A stretch of 64,000 bases of DNA from Amphibalanus amphitrite. Taxonomy: Eukaryota > Arthropoda > Thecostraca > Balanomorpha > Balanidae. Position numbers and translations under genes: made by a program. Positions 57,488 to 64,000 of this stretch are shown piece after piece; the first letter of the stretch is position 1; every line of letters starts with the position of its first letter. The notes under the pieces are model-generated. The model was not told where the DNA came from. It was given only the letters and a program-made list of their open reading frames with translations, and did no database searches. The DNA lies in assembly GCF_019059575.1 (NCBI RefSeq), contig NW_024881711.1, positions 682,001 through 746,000 of the forward strand. Direction: 5' to 3'.

Positions 57488-58116
57488 TACTCCCCACCAA
57501 AAAACGAAGGTTTTTTCTCTTCTTGAACACATGTATCCGTCGCATGTCACCATGACGACACGCCAGCCGTCGAGTGTCTCCCGGCTCCAAGTCCAGGCTG
57601 GTCCACACAGCGACGACGCGCGCACGGGCCAGGATCCGGTCGAGTGGCGCCCGGGGAGACAGTCCGGAGCCACGGGCTGCATCATGCGCAGATCGAGTGT
57701 CGCGGACATGTACTCTGTCCGGTCCCGCCCGGTCCGCCAGCCAGTCTCCGGCCTCGCCATCGCTGAGCATAATCGTCTCCGTGTTGTCCTGCTAATGCTA
57801 CAAACATTGAGTAAATAAACGCGCAATGTAACTCATCTGGGAACGTTCGATGGTTTGAGGAAAATGGGCAAAGTGGCGACGATGAGTGACTTTTCGCTAA
57901 TGGAAAGATGCTGGGCATTGGGCAAATCAGGAAACTGCAAGTTGAGGGGACGTCGGGAAATGATGTAAGTTTGCATTTGCCACAGGAAACGTTAAACGAA
58001 AGCAGGACGCTTGAATGATGGATCATAGATGACTGAGAAAGACACAACTATACAGTAGTTACTTGCGAATTCTCAGAATGGTAGGATGCCTTGCTCGAGT
58101 CGGAGAACCTCCGCAC
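57488..58116 (-). other. 3' untranslated interior of the BEL element
   Basis: Between the remnant Pol frame and the LTR. GGTGGGGAGTA on the minus strand beside the LTR is a candidate polypurine tract. Frames open on both strands have no domain. Confidence 0.5.
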
Positions 58117-59694
58117 TCAGATGGAACTGTGACTTAGAAGTCGAAGAACCTCCACACTCGGACGAAGACTGGGACTAGGGAGTCGGAGAACCTCCGCACT
58201 ACGCTGAGCCTGTTTGATGCACCAATACAGAGCGTTGCGCTGCTTCTTGGGTCTGGGTGGTCCGTTAGATCGCTGCTCCTTTCGAAAGCGCAGGCTATGG
58301 ATGAGCCGCAGCACCCACGATGCTATGCTGATCGCTTGTTTCCGATGGGAACAGTCCGTCGGAAGGAATGGCCCTCTGGTGTGAGATGTGCGAGTCGATG
58401 TGACCACCGCACTAGCACAGCTCCGTGACGGTCTCGTTTCGTCATCCGCGCGCACGTCGAGTGCTTGACTCTTGGCCTGGATGGGGCTGGTGTTCTCTAG
58501 CTCCTTCGCCGGATCTTCTGATTCCTCGATTCTCTTATTTTGACTGCTGGCCATTGTCAGAGGGGGCAGTCTGGCTTCTGTCGCCACCAGCTGAGGCTCC
58601 CAACCGTGGGCAGCGTGCACGACGGCACAGCAAGTCTTGCTGGCTTCGTCACAGAAGACTTGGAAGACCACGTCTTCACCAAGAGGATGGACGGATCTCG
58701 GGTCCTCAGCTTCTAGACCTGGCCCATAGCGCTCTTCTTGCGAGTTTCCCTCGGGTTCTCGTTGGAGTTTTTGAACCTCAGGGTCCGGAGTTTTACCCAT
58801 GGAATCGAGGTCCCACATTTGTTCCACTTGTTGACAGTGGTATACATGTCGAGTGGACTGTCCTGTTGCAGTGCCCTTCCCGTGGATCACGTAGCCAAAG
58901 ATCGTATCCAGTGCTCTCAGGGATTCATCTAGAACGACGCATTCCCGCAGCACGACCTTGTAGTACTGGTCTGTCCCTATCAGGATGTCCACCTGGCCAC
59001 CGCTGAAGTCGTCGGCCAGCTCGATGTTGTCATCTAGTCCCTCGGGCTGCTCTGCCGGTGGTAGAGGTGCGCACAGGCGGTCACAACACCACAGCTCGAA
59101 TCTCCTCGCTTCACCTCCGTGTCGGTTCTGTAGGTCGACTGCGACGCGATCGTATGACCGTGGCTCCTCTGCTCTCTCCTGGAAGCCGACGCAAGCGAAT
59201 GTGTCGGAGCCGATGACGTCCAGACTCATCTCTTCGGCGACCGTCTTCCTGATATAAGAAGCGTCGGACCCACCATCCAGCAGGGCTCTCAGTATCTTGG
59301 GTCCGCGTGGCCCTCTCCCCACCACCAGCGCAGTCTGAATGTAACACTGTGATGTAGTACGCTGAGCTGCGTAGCGCATGCTGGGATGGGAGTGCTGGCC
59401 GTGGCTGGAAGTGAAAGGTTCTGGCCGTTGATTTTGAGAGACTGATGGATGCGTGCTAACTGTTGGAGGTACCGGCGCGGGAGGTGGTACAGCAGGACTG
59501 TAGGGAACAGAGCTGGCGAGAGGAGCAGGTGCAGGCTCTGGAGCTGGGGCTTGGTGACGATGCAGAGAGGTATGGTGCGAACCCTGACAGTGCCTGCAAT
59601 TGCCACTCCTACAGTCTTTGATGAAGTGACGTCCGAGACAGCGGAAGCAGGCCCTTACCCTCTTCACCGTCGTCCAGCGGTCCTCGACGGTCAT
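58117..59694 (-). CDS. BEL zinc knuckle + protease + deleted Pol remnant
   Basis: 525 residues. Zinc-knuckle region CFRCLGRHFIKDC and CRHCQGSHH near the start, then a Pro-rich linker, then an aspartic protease with DGGSDASYI at about 139-147. After MWDLDSMGK, which normally precedes the RT, the frame jumps to a short piece of Pao RNase H (FQVFCDEASKTCCAVVH) and then to the region before integrase (SWVLRLIHSLRF). RT, most of RNase H and integrase are gone, yet the frame stays open. The start is the first Met after a frame change; it overlaps the Gag frame by 86 bp. Confidence 0.85.
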   Translation of the reverse strand: MTVEDRWTTVKRVRACFRCLGRHFIKDCRSGNCRHCQGSHHTSLHRHQAPAPEPAPAPLASSVPYSPAVPPPAPVPPTVSTHPSVSQNQRPEPFTSSHGQHSHPSMRYAAQRTTSQCYIQTALVVGRGPRGPKILRALLDGGSDASYIRKTVAEEMSLDVIGSDTFACVGFQERAEEPRSYDRVAVDLQNRHGGEARRFELWCCDRLCAPLPPAEQPEGLDDNIELADDFSGGQVDILIGTDQYYKVVLRECVVLDESLRALDTIFGYVIHGKGTATGQSTRHVYHCQQVEQMWDLDSMGKTPDPEVQKLQREPEGNSQEERYGPGLEAEDPRSVHPLGEDVVFQVFCDEASKTCCAVVHAAHGWEPQLVATEARLPPLTMASSQNKRIEESEDPAKELENTSPIQAKSQALDVRADDETRPSRSCASAVVTSTRTSHTRGPFLPTDCSHRKQAISIASWVLRLIHSLRFRKEQRSNGPPRPKKQRNALYWCIKQAQRSAEVLRLPSPSLRPSVEVLRLLSHSSI

Positions 59695-60754
59695 CTCCAG
59701 GTACCCGCGAACACTTGTCGAGACGATGGGATCCCTTACACACAGGGTACGGTTTTTGAGCTGGCGTTGCCTGAACTCGCTGGGTGTTCAGCACACTTGT
59801 TGTCGCTTTCTGTACCGTTGTACAGCTGTCATCAGTAGCCTTGCTGCATGGTACTTGAGCGGCCTCTTCAAGATACCCCACTTCCTTCTGCAGAAATGCG
59901 AGAAATTCTGCGAACTCTCCTTGTTCTTGGCCCATGGTCTGTCCCCGCTGCCTCGCCCACTGAAGACGCCAGGGCGGTGGGATCTTCCCTTTCAGGACGG
60001 GCAGAAGAACATCACCAGTGTGTTCGGCTTTGAGTGTCTTCAAAGAGGCGACTCCGGTCGTCACATCATCCACCAGACGTCTCAGTGACTTCAGATTGTC
60101 GGTGCTTGCCACCGTCGGCAGGCTGAGCAGCTTGGCGATGATGGTGTCCTTCCTCAGGCTGTCCTTTCCGAACCTCTCCTTCAGTGTTTGAACAGCGATC
60201 TCATAGCTGTCTGCTGTCAACTGCAAGCCCTGAATTGACCGCGCTGCAGCTCCATCGAGATGCTGTCTCAGGTAGTATAGCTTCTGCACTGGGGAGTAGG
60301 CACTGTTTTGGTGTACTGACGCTTCGTACAGTTCCCAAAACTCTTGCCAGGCCATGAGGTCTCCATTGAACTTTGGAAGCGTGAAATTCAGTTTGAAATG
60401 GTTCTGAGGAGTTACGACCTGTGTCACAACAGGTGCAGTCTCGTTCCTCTTACTTGCGTCTGCGAGAAGACGCTTACCCAGGCCGACTGCTCTGTGAAGC
60501 TCCGCGTAGTGAGGGGATTCGTCCTCTAACCCCATCTCACTCAGCTGCGAGTTCAGCTCGTCCATCTGCGAAAGATGGCCTTCGGCGAGTTCTATCGTGT
60601 AGTCTAACTCATGTCTGTCTGCATTCTGATTGCCTTGATCTACCTGAGTGTAGAGGCGCTTTAGATCATTCGACAATTTTGTAGCTTTGCTTCGGTCTTT
60701 GGTGCGTTTCGCTTTCAGCGACTCAATGTCTGTGTTGGTGTCTGGCTTGCCCAT
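59609..60754 (-). CDS. BEL/Pao Gag
   Basis: 381 residues from an ATG at 60752-60754, about 80 bp inside the 5' LTR (minus sense). A coiled N-terminal region is followed by a DUF1759-type Gag core: LNFTLPKFNGDLMAWQEFWE, SPVQKLYYLRQHLDGAAARS and LKERFGKDSL. The frame ends in the first zinc-knuckle part (YPVCKGSHRLDKC) and then runs out of frame. In relatives the knuckle is continuous, so a single extra base in the GGG run at 59704-59706 is the likely cause. Gag forms the particle that packages element RNA. Confidence 0.9.
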   Translation of the reverse strand: MGKPDTNTDIESLKAKRTKDRSKATKLSNDLKRLYTQVDQGNQNADRHELDYTIELAEGHLSQMDELNSQLSEMGLEDESPHYAELHRAVGLGKRLLADASKRNETAPVVTQVVTPQNHFKLNFTLPKFNGDLMAWQEFWELYEASVHQNSAYSPVQKLYYLRQHLDGAAARSIQGLQLTADSYEIAVQTLKERFGKDSLRKDTIIAKLLSLPTVASTDNLKSLRRLVDDVTTGVASLKTLKAEHTGDVLLPVLKGKIPPPWRLQWARQRGQTMGQEQGEFAEFLAFLQKEVGYLEEAAQVPCSKATDDSCTTVQKATTSVLNTQRVQATPAQKPYPVCKGSHRLDKCSRVPGDDRRGPLDDGEEGKGLLPLSRTSLHQRL

Positions 60755-60834
60755 CTCTTCCTATGTGCTGGTGATTGATCACTATAAGCAAACCTGGTGG
60801 AAATGCTCCCAGTGATCCGGCCCCCGGAGGACTA

Positions 60835-61950
60835 TGTCGTGGCCGCTACCCCGTGTTGATGTTGAAAGGTCGCCCTGCACGTCGAAACTTGGAGCGGCCC
60901 TGCTGCTGTCCACAGAGAGTGGCCCGAGTTGTCACCCTACTGTGGCGGGGGACGTGCAGTCGAAGTGGGTGTGGAGAGCTTTAAGTGGACTGTATCATTT
61001 GAGAGAATGGACTAGCCGACTGATCACCGCGACCGCCAGGTCAAAGCTGTACTTGGCACGTCTTAAATGTATTGTCAAAAGCCTTGTCGGAGAAACCTCC
61101 GCACAAGTCTTACTCATGCGTGCCGAAAATCAAGACAAATCAAGAACAAGACATGAGCTGGTTAGACACTTGCCAGCAGAGACAAACACGAATCCAAGAA
61201 CGAGTCAGACGCATCGAGCCGTCGAACATGAGCGCATCCCGCTGATGTGTGCGATTGTATGTCGTGTGTTAACCCTGAGGTGAAACGGCGCTATGGCCGG
61301 AGTTAAACTGGAGCTTAGCTTATATAACTATTAAGAGTGAATATAAAGAGGGGTGAAAAGGTTAAGATAATTTTATGAGTAGCTTCGGCCCAACGGTCGA
61401 AACCATACCCAGAAAGGAGGCAAAACGTGTTGGATTTTCGGGGGGGGATACTGGCATCAAAGGTCGTCCATAAGGGCGCACCGCCAGTATTAAGTTAATG
61501 GGACGGTCCTCAACTGCCGGAGCGACGCCCGAGCTCCGAGAGCACGTGTCCGGACGGGCACGCACCACGCAGAGATCGAGAGCCGATTGACTGCCGCTCC
61601 GAGTCCCGACCCCAGGTCAGTTCGGCCGGCGCCTGGGGCTAGCCGCCCGGCCCGGCCCTCCGATTGGCCGGCGCTACAGCGAGCGCGGGCAGCAGCCGGC
61701 GGAGCGCCCACCAACGCGATACAAGGCACACAAGCATCACAGCCCCGTGGTACGCGACGTAATAACAAACACAACAATCAATAACAAGTAACAACACAAA
61801 TATACTTCTCACTCGGTGGCAAACCAAATCACGCCGGGACGGTCGCGGACGGGTCCCGATGGGTAGAAGAGGGGAGAACGCCGCCGCCGCCCGGCACTGA
61901 CCGCTGCGCCAGAGCTGCCGGTTTTACTCCGCAGGGGCCCACACTCCACA
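60835..61950 (-). repeat. 5' LTR (minus-strand sense), 1116 bp
   Basis: Near-identical to 56372-57487. It carries the promoter for minus-strand transcription in its minus-strand sense. Confidence 0.95.
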
Positions 61951-61955
61951 CATAT
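61951..61955 (+). other. 5-bp target duplication CATAT (right)
   Basis: Matches 56367-56371; the PLE frame resumes here. Confidence 0.9.
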
Positions 61956-62232
61956 AGGAGAAACTGGAAGAGGACTCGACACACGACTGAAGGAACACAA
62001 ACGCGATGTCCGGAACCACAATAGATCGAACGCACTCGTCCTTCATATCGAAAAATGTCAAAATTTACCAAACTGGAACAGTGCTCATGTCATTGAAAAA
62101 GGCATGTCAAAATCGGCGAGAAAAGCTCTGGAAGCAGCTCACATCTGTTTCCAAGATACAGTGGACGAAAAATCTGGATTATTTACCTGGGCAAAAGCGG
62201 CTGCAATGATGGCACTAGGAAACAAAACGTAA
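61956..62232 (+). pseudogene. PLE GIY-YIG endonuclease, C-terminal part
   Basis: Resumes with GETGRGLDTRLKEHKRDVRN, the conserved segment after YIG, then ALVLHIEKCQNLPNW, and ends ALGNKT at TAA 62230-62232. It is open throughout, so before the BEL insertion the endonuclease end was intact. Confidence 0.9.
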
Positions 62233-62531
62233 ACGATTTCTAAACGAAAGGTGATTGGCGAACTTTGAAAGACTCTGAGAAAAGGCGAGCGAATTAAACG
62301 TTCCGACGTTGACATTGTGACCTGTAGGTACATTCATTATATAATTTAATTTTCAGCATATCAAAAGAACGCGACAAGAACAATAGCGTGATGAATGCCG
62401 TTCTCAATTTAGGTTTTTAATGTTGAACCAAAGAATGCATTTCGAAACCTGTGCCCGATGTGTCGACTTCGAACGATTTATACCGATTGTTTTTGATAGG
62501 TACTATGTGTTTTTAATTTAATCACTAGTGT

Positions 62532-62567
62532 CCACTGACGAAGGCACCCTGTGGCCGAAACGTCTGG
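62532..62567 (+). ncRNA. Hammerhead ribozyme-like motif at the PLE 3' end
   Basis: CTGACGA fits the core CUGANGA, GGC/GCC can form stem II, GAAA follows, then ACGTC as minimal stem III and cleavage site. CCA before the core pairs with TGG after the cut site (stem I). PLEs are known to carry such minimal hammerheads. Confidence 0.65.
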
Positions 62568-62646
62568 TTTTAGGAATTTGACTTGTGTTGCCATCGATCG
62601 TGAATAAAACTCAATCATGTCTGATTATTTACAGAACTTCATTTAA

Positions 62647-63837
62647 CCCGCGCCCTGCTGGGGGGGGGGGTGTTTGAACACCCCCCCTTGTGGTTTTTCG
62701 CGAATATCTCAAAAACGGCGGCGCTCCGCGCCGCCGTTTTTGGTACACCTTATCATACATCAATTCTACACATGTTGTGAAAATTTCAGACCAAGGTCAT
62801 TCAAGGTCAGGTCACCAGGTCACTTGAAGTGACCTCACCTCATAAAAAGTTTCAATGTCTGTCATAGCTACACCGAGTGACCGATCGCTTTGAAACTTTC
62901 AGCGATTGCTAAGAGCAAGAGCATGTACAAAATGTATATCTCAGAATTTTGATATCGATGACCTAAGGTCAGGTCAATTTTGCGACCTCCCCATTATAAG
63001 TCAATGGGAGAAAATTGAAATGCGCCTCTTTTGGACGAAAGACATTATAAACACTCCCAAACACCGAATTACAAGTGGTTTAGACACACTGAACATGAAA
63101 ATGGTGTCCGTGACCCTTGTTTATGCCCTGGGGTCATCTTAGGTCACGAATGGTATCTAACAGTTTTTCGCAAATAACTTTTGATAGAGGCATGCTAAAG
63201 CGATGAAAACGCCTTAGATGTGTTCAGCTAGACGATACGGATCGACTGATATGCAACATGACCCTTTCCGGTCAGGTCATGACCTTGACCTGAGGTCAAA
63301 TTTTCAAATTGACCTTTCAAGGTCAAGTTATAGTTCATTCGATGCGTCTTGACGAGAGGAACACAATGCTGGTAAAAGTAAGCTCGTACAATGCTTGGGT
63401 CAAAAGTTATTGCAGAAAAACTGTTTGCGAAAAAATCGGCTATTTTTGCAGTTTTTGCCCCCTGCAGGCAAAACCGTTGACGGTAGGTCAAATCTGAGAG
63501 AATTACTCAGAAAGGGCGTTAATAGGGCTATCGAATGCGCTTTTCCGCGGCGCTGTAGCTCTATTGGTTCCCGAGTTATGCGTTGGCTTCTTGGAAATTT
63601 TCGACATTCGACCTGGAAATCGGCGAAATTTTGCCTTCAATGACCTCTGGTGACCTGACCTTTGACCTGAGCAAAAAATTGACCGAAGTGATTTCGTCAT
63701 TATTTTTTACGCTCTTTCGAACGCCGCCTTCCGCGTATCGCTACGTGGCCCAGGAGCCGAGTTACAAGGGGGGGTGTTCAAACACCCCCCCCCCCCCAGC
63801 AGGGCGTGGAAATCCAGGACCCCCAGCTGGGCGCGGG
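62647..63837 (+). mobile_element. Family A element, complete, best example
   Basis: TTAA at 62643-62646 and 63838-63841. Left end CCCGCGCCCTGCTGGGG; right end the inverse of CCCGCGCCCAGCTGGGGG, with an inner CAGGGCGTGG repeat. Mirrored G-run/GTGTTTGAACAC/C-run hairpins lie at both ends. Interior AGGTCA sites at about 62792-62840, 62958-62976 and 63273-63325. 1191 bp, non-coding. Confidence 0.85.
62711..62741 (+). repeat. Perfect subterminal hairpin in family A
   Basis: AAAAACGGCGGCGC and its exact inverse separated by three bases (TCC). Related but imperfect versions occur at about 38970 and 35240. Confidence 0.85.
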
Positions 63838-63841
63838 TTAA

Positions 63842-64000
63842 CATGGCTTCCCCTGAATCCTGATAGTTTATTGTCTCCTAGCCTCTTTATTTTGTTCGAG
63901 GCTAGAAGTACCTCCCTCCAAAATACACTATTCACCTTATTAAAAATTACCTCCTGGGATATATTACATTCAAACATGTTGATACCAGTTGGTAAGGAAA
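63842..64000. other. Flank, nothing recognised
   Basis: AT-rich DNA after the last TTAA, with no features. Confidence 0.4.

Larger units (their letters stand above)
56372..61950 (-). mobile_element. Young non-autonomous BEL/Pao element, 5.6 kb
   Basis: Two 1116-bp LTRs, a 5-bp target duplication, and an interior (57488-60834) coding on the minus strand for Gag, zinc knuckle and protease only. The LTRs differ by eye at one substitution and two single-base indels, pointing to recent insertion. RT and integrase are deleted, so it must have moved with help from a full-length relative. Confidence 0.95.
55441..62640 (+). mobile_element. PLE 2, split by a BEL element (limits approximate)
   Basis: RT with YVDD, GIY-YIG endonuclease and a 3' region with a hammerhead-like motif. 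The left limit is where family B similarity ends; the right is just before TTAA 62643. The 5' part of the RT is missing. Confidence 0.75.

Noticed and set aside
57033-57826. Frames of 90-134 residues in and next to the BEL LTR
   Set aside because: GC-rich LTR sequence open in several frames, duplicated in the other LTR, without domains.

Overview
The window looks like nuclear DNA of an invertebrate animal, with an arthropod plausible but not proven. It carries BEL/Pao LTR retrotransposons, Penelope-like elements (PLEs), a CR1/Jockey-type non-LTR reverse transcriptase, tRNA-derived SINEs, hAT-like and long-TIR DNA elements, a pipsqueak-type transposase fragment and many minisatellites. No operons, ribosome-binding sites or CRISPR arrays are present. 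Almost everything recognisable is mobile DNA, much of it nested. The best candidate for host coding sequence is one exon-like stretch near 42.2 kb.

Layout. 0-4.5 kb: 3' part of a BEL/Pao element (pol plus probable 3' LTR). 4.8-10.1 kb: a 5.3-kb hAT-like element with an 8-bp target duplication, filled with older elements and minisatellites. 11-17 kb: a hexamer minisatellite, TTAA-flanked elements and a pipsqueak HTH fragment. 18-19.3 kb: a non-LTR reverse transcriptase split by a SINE. 20-27 kb: chains of TTAA-flanked elements and two foldbacks. 27-29 kb: a 785-bp long-TIR MITE and a scattered palindromic motif. 29.4-32.7 and 33.8-41.8 kb: two copies of one repeat unit; the second copy has gained a 1.7-kb hAT-like and a 3.0-kb long-TIR insertion, and the first copy shows both empty sites. 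42.5-46.9 kb: a 4.35-kb spacer-less palindrome built almost wholly from a ~155-bp tandem repeat and flanked by a perfect 9-bp duplication. 47-49 kb: more TTAA elements. 49.5-51 kb: PLE end with a hammerhead-like motif, then a non-LTR fragment. 52-62.6 kb: a deep nest in which a family B element holds two PLEs, one holding a palindromic tRNA-like element that holds a MITE, the other holding a young non-autonomous BEL element. 62.6-63.8 kb: a complete TTAA element.

Names used below for TTAA-flanked repeats (my labels). Family A: GC-rich ends that vary between copies, a G-run/C-run hairpin near each end, and an interior rich in AGGTCA half-sites. Family B: 17-bp ends AGGGACCCTCCCACCTT or close variants. 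Family C: ends AGGTAGTGTGCCA. Family D: right end GGAATGCCCC before TTAA. TTAA duplication is typical of piggyBac-type transposition, but no piggyBac transposase is visible, so that link is inference. The main novelty candidates are the satellite-filled palindrome, the family A architecture, the repeated end-to-end chaining of TTAA elements, and the palindromic tRNA-like element with 13-bp duplications.
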